Assembly: GCF_001636405.1 (NCBI RefSeq)
Contig: NZ_KV440950.1
Coordinates: 2,317,712-2,381,711, forward strand
Origin: Peribacillus frigoritolerans
GTDB taxonomy: Bacteria; Bacillota; Bacilli; Bacillales; DSM-1321
Reading direction: 5' to 3'
Length of the DNA: 64,000 bases
The first letter of the stretch is position 1; every line of letters starts with the position of its first letter. This document shows, one piece after another, positions 8,521 through 17,799 of the stretch. Under the pieces are notes generated by a model. The model worked only from the letters and a program-made list of their open reading frames with translations, did no database searches and was not told the DNA's origin. Both the position numbers and the translations under genes were made by a program.

Positions 8521-10626
8521 GTGTTATCTATTCCGGATGATAAAATTAGACCATTCATAACTATAACAATTGATCAGCCTACATTTTCAGACCAAAATAT
8601 TCATGAGATACAGGAACCTTTCTTCTTTCTTATGAAGGAAAATCAAGTGTTTGCGTATATCCGCATGGATGACCTCCCGTTAAATGAAAAAATAACGACA
8701 GTCGATCAGCTTTTACAGTATGCTTTTTCGATTGATAATGTCTGTAAATTGCACCCTAACATTTCCTTGCCGCATTTGTTTCAAATTATCGGTGAGCCTA
8801 TCGTACTGATAAAAACGGATGATGGCCTGCTAACCGGTTATGTAAAAAGGGAAGATGTATTAGCTGAATTATTCAAGCAGGACAGCAAACAAAATTTAGA
8901 CCTGCTAAATGTTATATTAACCTCCATTCCTATGGGGATATTTGTGGCTGATAAAGAAAAGAATATCGTGAACTTCAATGAATCAGGCTTGAAGATGATA
9001 AAAAAACCTTCTGAACAAGTCCTTAATGAACCTGCTGCGAACATCTTCAATAAGCAGCATATACATAGCGTGTTTTCCAGCGGGAGCAGTATTCTGAATC
9101 AGTTGGAGATTACTGATGTCATGAGTGTGCTTGTCGACTATAGCCCGATTCTGAACCATGAAAAAGAAGTCGAGGGCCTGATCATCATCGTTCAGGATTT
9201 ACCGATGGTTGAGGAAATGGCCATGGAAATAGAATTGATAAAAAGCTCGAATAAAGATTTGAATGCCATTTTAGCGAATATCTATGATGAAATACTTGTA
9301 GTCAATCAAAAAGGAGAGCTGCTGCGCTATAGTGACAGCATCATCTCGGGATTCTGGGGGAAGGACTTAAAAGATTATATCGGGAAGAATCTCTTGCAAT
9401 TAGAAGATGAAGGGATTTTTAATCCTTCGGTAACCCGGTTAGTCCTTGAACAAAAAAAGAAAGTATCGATTGTCCAAGATACGAAAATGAATAAGAAAGT
9501 CCTTTCCGTCGGCACCCCTGTGTTCAATGAAAAAGGGGAAATAGATCGAATAGTCATTGCATCAAGGGATATAACGGAAACGACACAATTGAAATCGGAA
9601 TTAAATGAAATGAGGAAAGAACTGGACTCTTTCAAAAAACAGGATCAATTTTATAAAGAGTTGGTTTTTGCAAGTCCTAAAATGGAGCAGATAATCAGCC
9701 AAGTCAAGAAAATCGCCCATTTTTCATCTACTGTATTAATCAATGGGGAGTCGGGAGTAGGTAAAGAAGTGATAGCTGAAGCCATTCATAAAATGGGCAG
9801 GCGATCTAAACAGCCTTTCCTGAAGATAAATTGTGGGGCGATTCCGGAAAACCTTCTCGAAAGTGAATTGTTTGGTTATACGAAGGGTTCCTTTACAGGA
9901 GCGGATAAAAATGGGAAGGTAGGATACTTTCAGCAGGCTAATAAAGGTGTTTTATTCCTGGATGAAGTTGGTGACATGCCCATACATCTGCAAGTCAAGC
10001 TGCTGCGGGTACTCCAGGAACAGGAAGTGATTCCGATTGGCAGCACTACACCCATTTCCATTGATGTTCAAATTGTTGCGGCCACGAATAAGAGTCTGGA
10101 AAAAATGGTCGAGATGGGCACGTTCCGGGAAGATTTATTCTATCGGTTGAACGTCATACCCATACATGTGCCCCCATTAAGGGAAAGGCCGGAGGATATA
10201 CCGCCGCTAGCCTTTCATTTCCTGCAAAAACTGAATGAAAGGTATCAGCGGAATTATCACTTTTCCCCCGATGCATTAAATATACTGGAAGTCTATACTT
10301 GGCCGGGAAACATTCGTGAGTTGCAGAACATGATTGAAAGATTGGTTGTTTCTGCAGATGAAGAGATGATCGATGCTGACTTCATTCAAAGGTTCATACC
10401 TGTGGGCAGTGACTTTAAACAAACGAAACCCATCATTACGAGAATCCTTCCGCTGCAGGAAGCGCAGGATCATGTGGAAGAACAATTGATCATGCTTGCC
10501 ATGAAACAGTATAAAACCACGACCAAAGCGGCTAAAGCGCTTGGGATAAGTCAATCGTCAGTGAGCAGGAAGTATCAAAAAGTGTTAGCTGAACAAAGTA
10601 AGAAAATCGAAAATGATGCATTTTGA
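8521..10626 (+). CDS. Sigma-54-dependent transcriptional activator with CBS-like and two PAS domains
   Basis: 701 residues from GTG 8521, preceded by AAAAGGAGAG. The order is a CBS-like N-terminal region (about 40-120), two PAS domains (about 124-230 and 245-355), a central AAA+ domain and a TyrR/Fis-type helix-turn-helix near the end (KAAKALGISQSSVSRKYQK). The AAA+ part has Walker A GESGVGKE (409-416), the sigma-54 contact loop as GSFTGA (456-461; the usual form is GAFTGA), and Walker B LFLDEVGDM. Such proteins are enhancer-binding ATPases that remodel sigma-54 polymerase. It lies between two sigma-54 promoters (puuP, patA), its likely targets. The signal sensed is unknown; putrescine or a metabolite is inferred. 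A strong terminator follows. Confidence 0.9.
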   Translation: MLSIPDDKIRPFITITIDQPTFSDQNIHEIQEPFFFLMKENQVFAYIRMDDLPLNEKITTVDQLLQYAFSIDNVCKLHPNISLPHLFQIIGEPIVLIKTDDGLLTGYVKREDVLAELFKQDSKQNLDLLNVILTSIPMGIFVADKEKNIVNFNESGLKMIKKPSEQVLNEPAANIFNKQHIHSVFSSGSSILNQLEITDVMSVLVDYSPILNHEKEVEGLIIIVQDLPMVEEMAMEIELIKSSNKDLNAILANIYDEILVVNQKGELLRYSDSIISGFWGKDLKDYIGKNLLQLEDEGIFNPSVTRLVLEQKKKVSIVQDTKMNKKVLSVGTPVFNEKGEIDRIVIASRDITETTQLKSELNEMRKELDSFKKQDQFYKELVFASPKMEQIISQVKKIAHFSSTVLINGESGVGKEVIAEAIHKMGRRSKQPFLKINCGAIPENLLESELFGYTKGSFTGADKNGKVGYFQQANKGVLFLDEVGDMPIHLQVKLLRVLQEQEVIPIGSTTPISIDVQIVAATNKSLEKMVEMGTFREDLFYRLNVIPIHVPPLRERPEDIPPLAFHFLQKLNERYQRNYHFSPDALNILEVYTWPGNIRELQNMIERLVVSADEEMIDADFIQRFIPVGSDFKQTKPIITRILPLQEAQDHVEEQLIMLAMKQYKTTTKAAKALGISQSSVSRKYQKVLAEQSKKIENDAF

Positions 10627-10628
10627 TT

Positions 10629-10672
10629 AAAAGCCGTTGCCGAGTGATGAAAATCACTTGTCAACGGCTTTT
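10629..10672 (+). terminator. Rho-independent terminator after the activator gene
   Basis: An 11-bp stem (10629-10639 with 10662-10672) around an inner GTGAT/ATCAC hairpin, followed by a T-rich tail. Confidence 0.88.
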
Positions 10673-10721
10673 ATTTTTATGAAGGCATTTTCGAAGCTTT
10701 TCAATGATTTCCCAAACTCGA

Positions 10722-10758
10722 TTATGCAAAGTGAAATAACGATATGCATATTTGCATA
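10722..10758 (+). promoter_or_regulatory. Putative upstream activator boxes of patA
   Basis: TTATGCAAAG at 10722-10731 and TTTGCATA at 10751-10758, the latter preceded by the palindrome ATATGCATAT. The TTTGCATA centre is exactly 68 bp from the -12 GC of the patA sigma-54 promoter, the same as upstream of puuP. Role as the enhancer for the adjacent activator is inference. Confidence 0.6.
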
Positions 10759-10808
10759 GTTTTAGAGTGATTTTTTTAAAAAAATGCGTTTTTATTGGTT
10801 AATTAACT

Positions 10809-10823
10809 TGGCATGGTTCTTGC
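10809..10823 (+). promoter_or_regulatory. Sigma-54 (-24/-12) promoter of patA
   Basis: TGGCATGGTTCTTGC is close to the consensus, with GG (10810-10811) and GC (10822-10823) separated by 10 bases. It lies 107 bases upstream of the patA start, leaving an A-rich leader. Confidence 0.85.
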
Positions 10824-10873
10824 TTGATTAGTAAGTATAAGAAAAAAGGGAGGTAAGCATCAAAGTTTCATAA

Positions 10874-12304
<1,431 letters not shown>

Positions 12305-12351
12305 TTAAAAAAAGCAGAAAAACAGCCTTTGGGCTGATTCAGACTGTAGAT

Positions 12352-12389
12352 AAAAAGGTTTCGGAATGGCATCATTCCGAAACCTTTTT
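12352..12389 (+). terminator. Rho-independent terminator after patA
   Basis: A 17-bp perfect stem (12352-12368 with 12373-12389) with loop GCAT. The A and T runs on both sides make it bidirectional. Confidence 0.88.
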
Positions 12390-13001
12390 GAATTTGTGGC
12401 AGTTTTAGATAATGATGAAATCTCCAAGGTCATTATTTCGACCATTTCTCCCCTTCGTCAAGTCCAGGTGGCCATCTTCTTTACATGAATGGCAACCTAC
12501 ATTTTACTAATCTGCAAGAGGTGGTCTAAGTAAACATTTCAAGCTGATCAAAGGTATCCTCACCACCTCGAGTATTCATCCTTAAATAAGGAGCTTATCT
12601 TCCTGTTAACACAAGGTTGACTGGAACGGAACATACGAGACTCCTGCTGGAAAGCGGGGCCAAGAGAGACCCCACAGGCGCTAATAGAGCCTAGGGCGGA
12701 CCTTCCGGGTAAAGCGAGTACCCTACGTTCCAATCAACGGTCAAATTTTAAACACCTTAAAAAACTGTCGACAAACTCAATTATTATCGAGTTTGTTTAT
12801 AAACTGAAACAGTCATTGCGCTGTTTTTTTGTTGCTTGGAGGAGGGAATAATTAGATATTTCTCGTTATATAACTGGATCTCAGAATTTTTTTTCACGAG
12901 AACGAGTAATGAAAACGGGAATTACACAGATTGGACAATTTAATTCCTTTAACGTAATTTGGTATGTTATAATAATTTCTGGAAAAAGGAGTGATGAAGA
13001 T
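12390..13001. other. Gene-free accessory interval between patA and yphE
   Basis: No coding region was recognised. It contains a separated 8-bp inverted repeat GAGGTGGT/ACCACCTC (12518-12525, 12562-12569), the 123-bp repeat described separately, a hairpin ACAAACTC/GAGTTTGT (12771-12778, 12789-12796) and a small hairpin followed by T residues near 12812-12830. It marks the junction between the putrescine module and the conserved backbone. Confidence 0.5.
12616..12738. repeat. 123-bp intergenic repeat with 13-bp terminal inverted repeats
   Basis: The ends are GTTGACTGGAACG (12616-12628) and CGTTCCAATCAAC (12726-12738), complementary except for one G-T pair. The GC-rich interior contains GAGACTCCTGCTGG and GAGACCCCACAGG, strings I associate with a repeat family dispersed in Bacillaceae intergenic regions; this copy looks diverged. 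Family membership comes from memory and needs a sequence search. No coding capacity. Confidence 0.65.
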
Positions 13002-13199
13002 ATGACACCTGCTCTGCAAAAAATGTGGATATCCTTTATAGCTATGGGCTTTATGGTTATCTCTATATTTCTAATCTACTTAAGCCGCTATAAATTAAAA
13101 GGTTTTTGGAGAGTCTTGACAGCAATTATCGCATACATACTTATGATTCTGGCCGGCTTGATCATCCTTATCGTTGTTCTTAGCGGGCCAACCACTTGA
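13002..13199 (+). CDS. yphE: YphE family small membrane protein (DUF2768)
   Basis: 65 residues: MTPALQKMWISFIAMG opens the first of two membrane segments (about 8-25 and 37-60), separated by the basic loop SRYKLKG. This pattern and the C-terminal VLSGPTT match the DUF2768/YphE family. ATG 13002 was chosen because AAAAAGGAG lies 10 bases upstream; the frame is open further back but overlaps a probable promoter (TATAAT at about 12970). Its place just before yphF and spoIVA is conserved in Bacillus. Function unknown. Confidence 0.85.
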   Translation: MTPALQKMWISFIAMGFMVISIFLIYLSRYKLKGFWRVLTAIIAYILMILAGLIILIVVLSGPTT

Positions 13200-13212
13200 T
13201 AGGTGAGGAGAA

Positions 13213-13938
13213 ATGATGAGAAATTTTTTCAAAATATTATGTTTATTATGCATCTCTGTATCATTATCCGGCTGCTTATATCCGGAGAAGCAAAAAATGC
13301 AAAACCAACAGCCTTATAAAGAACAAATACAATCCGTCCAAAGTGCAGTGGATCAATTTCAGAAGGATGAAGGCGGCATACTGCCGATAGTTACTAAAGA
13401 TGCAGGGACACCGATTTATCAAAAATATGTCATAAAATTTTCTAAGATTTCGCCGAGGTATATGGCTGAACCGCCGGACAATGCCTTTGAATCAGGGGGT
13501 GTCTTTCAATACATCCTCGTTAATGTTGAAAAAGATCCGACTGTAAAGCTGTTGGATGTCAGGATGGCGCAGAAGATTCAGGATGTTTCCTTGAGATTGA
13601 CTGCCTATCAGCAAAGCAACGGATACCCGCCGTTTAAGGAAAGGTTATCCGATAATGTCTTCACGCTTGATTATGAAAAGATGGGCCTGAAGGAAGCTCC
13701 GACGGTCACGAGTCCATTTTCACAAAAAGATTTATACCTTGTAGTCGATGGTCAAGGCAGCATTTTTGTTGATTATACCCCGGATTTACTTGAGGCATTG
13801 AAGAAGAATGAGGGGAAAATCAAGCAAGGTGAAGATATCCGGGAACTGCTGGTGCAGAGTTCGGAGTTCGTCCCTGCCTATTCGTTACCATATACAATTG
13901 ATGAAAAAACAAATACTCCAATATTTCTTACAAAATAG
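13213..13938 (+). CDS. yphF: YphF family lipoprotein
   Basis: 241 residues with a lipoprotein signal: MMRNFF, a hydrophobic stretch, then the lipobox LSGC with the modified cysteine at about residue 21. The mature part is hydrophilic and would sit on the outer face of the membrane. Size and position between yphE and spoIVA match YphF. GAGGAGAA precedes the tandem ATG codons; either could start translation. It follows yphE by 13 bases and is probably in the same operon. Function unknown. Confidence 0.82.
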   Translation: MMRNFFKILCLLCISVSLSGCLYPEKQKMQNQQPYKEQIQSVQSAVDQFQKDEGGILPIVTKDAGTPIYQKYVIKFSKISPRYMAEPPDNAFESGGVFQYILVNVEKDPTVKLLDVRMAQKIQDVSLRLTAYQQSNGYPPFKERLSDNVFTLDYEKMGLKEAPTVTSPFSQKDLYLVVDGQGSIFVDYTPDLLEALKKNEGKIKQGEDIRELLVQSSEFVPAYSLPYTIDEKTNTPIFLTK

Positions 13939-13940
13939 GC

Positions 13941-13982
13941 ATAACCCTTCTTCTGCAAAATATATTGTAGGGGAAGGGTTAT
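13941..13982 (+). terminator. Rho-independent terminator after yphF
   Basis: A 10-bp stem (13941-13950 with 13973-13982) followed by TTTCTTTTATC. Confidence 0.75.
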
Positions 13983-14083
13983 TTCTTTTATCTTTATTTC
14001 ATCTTACTTTTAAAATAACAACCCTTATATAAAAATTTCTGGTGGAGGAAGGGATTGAACCAGGGAAATAAATGGAATAAATT

Positions 14084-14118
14084 TTTAGGACAACATCATA
14101 GATATATATTGTCCTAAA
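14084..14118. repeat. Inverted repeat upstream of spoIVA
   Basis: TTTAGGACAA (14084-14093) and its exact complement TTGTCCTAAA (14109-14118) surround a 15-base spacer, 54 bases before the spoIVA start. No T tract follows, so it is more likely an operator or mRNA leader structure than a terminator. CATAGATAT in the spacer loosely resembles a sigma-E -10 element. Confidence 0.6.
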
Positions 14119-14171
14119 TAAATGCAAATGGATAAACGAAATCCCAAAACTCTAATTCGGGAGGGGATACC

Positions 14172-15650
14172 TTGGAAAAGGTAGATATTTTTAAAGATAT
14201 AGCTGAACGGACCGGTGGCGATATATACTTGGGGGTGGTCGGTGCCGTCAGGACTGGAAAATCCACATTTATTAAAAAATTCATGGAGCTAGTCGTCATT
14301 CCGAATATACCGTCTGAGGCGGACCGTGCCAGGGCACAGGATGAATTGCCTCAAAGTGCTGCCGGAAAGACGATCATGACGACGGAACCCAAATTCGTAC
14401 CGAACCAGGCAGCATCGATTCAAGTAGCTGAAGGTCTCGACGTGAACATCCGTTTAGTCGATTGTGTCGGTTATACAATACCCGGGGCAAAAGGGTATGA
14501 GGATGAAAATGGTCCCCGCATGATTCACACGCCTTGGTATGAAGAGCCGATTCCGTTCAATGAAGCTGCCGAGATCGGTACTCGTAAAGTAATTCAGGAT
14601 CATTCCACATTAGGCGTGGTCGTTACGACGGATGGTTCGATAGGAGAAATCCCGCGAAGTGATTATTTAGAGGCCGAGGAAAGGGTCGTCGAAGAATTGA
14701 AGGAGGTTGGCAAGCCGTTTATCATGATTGTCAATTCCGTTCAGCCTCACCACCCGAATACGGTAGCATTGAGGGAATCCTTGCAGGAAAAGTATGATAT
14801 CCCCGTATTGGCCATGAGTGTCGAAGGAATGCGGGAATCGGATGTTTACAGCGTACTGCGCGAGGCCTTGTACGAATTTCCTGTTCTCGAGGTCAATGTT
14901 AATCTCCCGAGCTGGGTAATGGTTCTGCGTGAGGATCATTGGTTAAGGGAAAGTTACCAGGAAGCGGTTAAAGAGACAGTCAAGGACATTAAGCGCCTGA
15001 GGGATGTTGATCGTGTAGTCGGTCATTTCAATGAATTCGAGTTCATTGACCGTGCAGCGCTTGCAGGCATTGAGATGGGGCAGGGTGTTGCAGAAATAGA
15101 CCTATACGCCCCGGATGAACTATATGATGATATTCTGAAGGAAATTGTCGGTGTGGAGATTCGGGGCAAGGATCATCTGTTATCATTGATGCAGGACTTT
15201 GCGTATGCGAAAGCAGAATATGATCAGGTGGCCGATGCTTTGAGAATGGTTAAACAAACTGGATATGGTGTCGCAGCCCCATCCCTTAACGATATGAGTC
15301 TTGATGAACCGGAAATCATCCGCCAGGGAGCCAGGTTCGGTGTCAGGCTAAAAGCTGTAGCTCCTTCCATCCATATGATCAAGGTCGATGTCGAATCCGA
15401 ATTCTCGCCAATCATCGGTACGGAAAAGCAAAGTGAGGAATTAGTACGGTATCTGATGCAGGATTTTGAAGACAATCCACTTTCCATTTGGAACTCCGAT
15501 ATTTTTGGAAGAAGCCTAAGTTCCTACGTAAGGGAAGGCATTCAGGTGAAATTAGCGATGATGCCAGACAATGCACGCTATAAATTAAAAGAAACACTTG
15601 AGAGGATTATTAATGAGGGCAGTGGCGGTTTGATTGCCATCATCTTATAG
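14172..15650 (+). CDS. spoIVA: Stage IV sporulation protein A, spore coat morphogenetic ATPase
   Basis: 492 residues, the usual length. SpoIVA polymerises around the forespore and anchors the coat basement layer. The N-terminal TRAFAC-type ATPase shows a Walker A-like GAVRTGKST at about residues 22-30, NIRLVDCVGYT (Walker B/switch) at about 95-105, and MTTEPKFVPNQ between them. The C-terminal end INEGSGGLIAIIL is the conserved localisation tail. The start is TTG 14172, 6 bases after GGGAGGGG; no ATG is available without losing conserved N-terminal residues. It appears monocistronic, with a terminator after it. In B. subtilis it is transcribed by sigma-E in the mother cell. Confidence 0.97.
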   Translation: MEKVDIFKDIAERTGGDIYLGVVGAVRTGKSTFIKKFMELVVIPNIPSEADRARAQDELPQSAAGKTIMTTEPKFVPNQAASIQVAEGLDVNIRLVDCVGYTIPGAKGYEDENGPRMIHTPWYEEPIPFNEAAEIGTRKVIQDHSTLGVVVTTDGSIGEIPRSDYLEAEERVVEELKEVGKPFIMIVNSVQPHHPNTVALRESLQEKYDIPVLAMSVEGMRESDVYSVLREALYEFPVLEVNVNLPSWVMVLREDHWLRESYQEAVKETVKDIKRLRDVDRVVGHFNEFEFIDRAALAGIEMGQGVAEIDLYAPDELYDDILKEIVGVEIRGKDHLLSLMQDFAYAKAEYDQVADALRMVKQTGYGVAAPSLNDMSLDEPEIIRQGARFGVRLKAVAPSIHMIKVDVESEFSPIIGTEKQSEELVRYLMQDFEDNPLSIWNSDIFGRSLSSYVREGIQVKLAMMPDNARYKLKETLERIINEGSGGLIAIIL

Positions 15651-15666
15651 AAAACGTTTAAGGCCG

Positions 15667-15696
15667 GACCAACTCCATTTATGGATTGGTCTTTTT
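15667..15696 (+). terminator. Rho-independent terminator after spoIVA
   Basis: GACCAA-C-TCCA (15667-15677) pairs with TGGA-TTGGTC (15682-15691) with one bulged C, followed by TTTTT. Confidence 0.8.
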
Positions 15697-15925
15697 ACAT
15701 GGAAGAAACCGCAGGATCGAAAGAAAAATATCATTTATGAACGCTAATATTTGAATTAATCTGCTGTTCTTTAGTATAATCTTGAAAAAACCTTGTGGTT
15801 AAGCGATTTTCAGCAATATAATAAGTTTAATTTCTATAAAAAAGGGAAATGATGAATAGCGAAAGACAAAATTTATAATATATACAATTATTGATGAAAA
15901 GATTCCCATTATTTTTTGAATTCCC

Positions 15926-15953
15926 TTGCTAAGCTTATAGGATTTGTGATAAT
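15926..15953 (+). promoter_or_regulatory. Candidate distal sigma-A promoter of hbs
   Basis: TTGCTA, a 16-base spacer, then GATAAT preceded by TGT (extended -10). Confidence 0.45.
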
Positions 15954-16069
15954 CTACATACAGAAAACGCGTTATAACAGCGATTTCAACCTATTTATAA
16001 ATTTCTGAATGAATTATTTGGAAATTAAATCGGCTTGGTAATCCTTGATTGTCAGGGAATGAAAATTTT

Positions 16070-16100
16070 TTGACCGAACCTAATATCAAATCACTATTAT
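16070..16100 (+). promoter_or_regulatory. Candidate proximal sigma-A promoter of hbs
   Basis: TTGACC (16070-16075) and TATTAT (16095-16100), 19 bases apart; the spacing is longer than ideal. Confidence 0.4.
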
Positions 16101-16154
16101 AGTGTTGTAATAATGATTTTTTATAAAGATTCCTTTTGGGAGGAGGTGAATGGC

Positions 16155-16427
16155 ATGAACAAAACAGAATTAATTAATGAAGTTGTTACAGCAACTGAAA
16201 TTTCTAAGAAAGACGCTACAAAAGCTGTTGATGCTGTTTTTGATACAATCTTAGAAGCTCTAAAAAACGGTGATAAAGTCCAATTGATCGGTTTTGGTAA
16301 CTTTGAAGTTCGTGAACGTGCGGCTCGTAAAGGCCGTAACCCACAAACTGGTGACGAAATCGAAATTGCAGCTAGCAAAGTGCCAGCTTTCAAACCCGGT
16401 AAAGCGCTGAAAGATGCAGTGAAGTAA
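16155..16427 (+). CDS. hbs: DNA-binding protein HU (HBsu)
   Basis: 90 residues, the normal HU length. It opens [10 protein letters not shown] and has the beta-arm [12 protein letters not shown] at about 55-66 and the C-terminal [14 protein letters not shown], all diagnostic of bacterial HU. HU is the abundant dimeric nucleoid protein that bends DNA and is essential in B. subtilis. ATG 16155 follows GGGAGGAGGTG; upstream in-frame codons would add an unrelated 14-residue tail. Monocistronic, with a terminator. Confidence 0.97.
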   Translation: MNKTELINEVVTATEISKKDATKAVDAVFDTILEALKNGDKVQLIGFGNFEVRERAARKGRNPQTGDEIEIAASKVPAFKPGKALKDAVK

Positions 16428-16456
16428 TTCTACCATTACATACGGGTGCTTAACCG

Positions 16457-16489
16457 AAAAGGGCCGCGTGAAAACGCGGTCCTTTTTTT
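16457..16489 (+). terminator. Rho-independent terminator after hbs
   Basis: A 13-bp stem (16457-16469 with 16474-16486, one G-U pair), a GAAA loop and a T run. Confidence 0.9.
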
Positions 16490-16717
16490 GCTTCTTAATT
16501 TCCATCTGTGATAATATAAAAGACAGTGAATATTTTAGATACGCTTCAGATGGTAAATCTGTCACAAGAAAATACCCATCCGAAACCGCCTTTAAAGGGC
16601 TTCAATCTTTGGGTAATCGGTCGCTTTATAATTGCAATTATGGATTTCCGGGTGCAACGCGCTTTGGTTTTTTTATCTGAATACATAATATTATTGATTT
16701 TTTAGGAGGTACAAAAA

Positions 16718-17284
16718 ATGGCGAATGTTGATCATGCCAAATTAGAAGAAGCGGTTAAAATGCTTCTCGAGGCTGTAGGGGAAGACCCAACGAGGGAAGG
16801 ACTGCTGGATACTCCTGCTCGTGTAGCCAGAATGTATGAAGAAATTTTTTCTGGACTTAATCAGGATCCAAAGGAATATTTCGATACTGTTTTTGGGGAG
16901 GACCATGAAGAACTCGTACTTGTAAAGGATATTCCGTTTTACTCGGTATGTGAACACCATTTAGTCCCTTTTTACGGGAAAGCCCATGTAGCATATATTC
17001 CGAAAAACGGAAAAGTGACTGGTTTAAGCAAATTGGCACGGGCGGTTGAGGCTGTATCGAAGCGTCCGCAGCTTCAAGAGCGCATCACATCTACAGTTGC
17101 AGACTCGATAATGGAAAAGCTCGAGCCTCATGGTGTAATGGTTGTAGTAGAGGCTGAACATATGTGCATGACCATGCGAGGCGTGAAAAAACCCGGATCT
17201 AAAACAGTGACTTCAGCTGTAAGGGGAACGTTTGCGAAGGATCACCGTACTAGAGCTGAAGTACTGGCATTCATTAAAGACTAA
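16718..17284 (+). CDS. folE: GTP cyclohydrolase I
   Basis: 188 residues (mtrA in B. subtilis). It converts GTP to 7,8-dihydroneopterin triphosphate, the entry to folate synthesis. Zinc ligands are visible in VCEHHLVPF and [28 protein letters not shown] is the family N-terminal signature. TAGGAGGT precedes the ATG. It is followed 20 bases later by mtrB, the classic mtrAB pair. A perfect 14-bp palindrome, ATAATTGCAATTAT, lies upstream at 16628-16641, of unknown meaning. Confidence 0.97.
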   Translation: MANVDHAKLEEAVKMLLEAVGEDPTREGLLDTPARVARMYEEIFSGLNQDPKEYFDTVFGEDHEELVLVKDIPFYSVCEHHLVPFYGKAHVAYIPKNGKVTGLSKLARAVEAVSKRPQLQERITSTVADSIMEKLEPHGVMVVVEAEHMCMTMRGVKKPGSKTVTSAVRGTFAKDHRTRAEVLAFIKD

Positions 17285-17304
17285 GGATATGGGGGCAGGA
17301 AAAA

Positions 17305-17553
17305 ATGAATGATAAAAAGATTCTGAATGATTTTGTCGTAATCAAAGCCATTGAGGATAGTGTGAATGTCATCGGGTTGACAAGGGGAACGGACACCAAG
17401 TTTCACCACTCCGAAAAACTGGACTCAGGAGAGGTGATGATCGCACAATTCACGGAGCATACCTCGGCAATTAAAATCAGGGGCCATGCAAAGGTTTATA
17501 CTCCATTCGGAGAGATAGAAAGTGATTCGAAAAAGAATTCACCTGACAAATGA
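17305..17553 (+). CDS. mtrB: Tryptophan RNA-binding attenuation protein TRAP
   Basis: 82 residues; it aligns well with B. subtilis TRAP (75 residues) with a longer C-terminal tail. TRAP forms an 11-subunit ring that, when loaded with tryptophan, binds GAG/UAG repeats in trp leader RNA. The tryptophan pocket strings [15 protein letters not shown] and AQFTEHTS are intact. The RNA-contact residues correspond to Lys38, Lys57 and Arg59 here. GGGGGCAGG precedes the ATG. The trp operon itself is not at its B. subtilis location in this window. Confidence 0.96.
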   Translation: MNDKKILNDFVVIKAIEDSVNVIGLTRGTDTKFHHSEKLDSGEVMIAQFTEHTSAIKIRGHAKVYTPFGEIESDSKKNSPDK

Positions 17554-17799
17554 TCGTTTCTCAATGCTTGGTTAATTATAAATCAATCACCTGATATCGC
17601 GTTTAACAAGCTGTAAATTTCCCGCATCCATTTTTTGAAGAGCAAAAGTCGATGATTTCCTTGTTTTTGGAAGTTTCATTTTATAAACGTTGACCATTTC
17701 ATCTGATTGTTTTTATGGTATAATAATGTGTATTTTACACAGACAGAAACCAATATGTATGAAAAAAATTATCTTTCGGGGATGCAAGGGTGATCTCAA

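Larger units (their letters stand above)
15697..16154. other. Long AT-rich leader region before hbs
   Basis: No gene is visible in about 460 bases. It holds candidate hbs promoters (listed separately). A long multi-promoter upstream region is also known for B. subtilis hbs. Confidence 0.5.

Noticed and set aside
12909-13001. N-terminal extension of YphE
   Set aside because: It covers a likely promoter, and the internal ATG has the ribosome binding site and family start.
16468-16680. 70-codon frame between hbs and folE
   Set aside because: It starts inside the hbs terminator and resembles no known protein.
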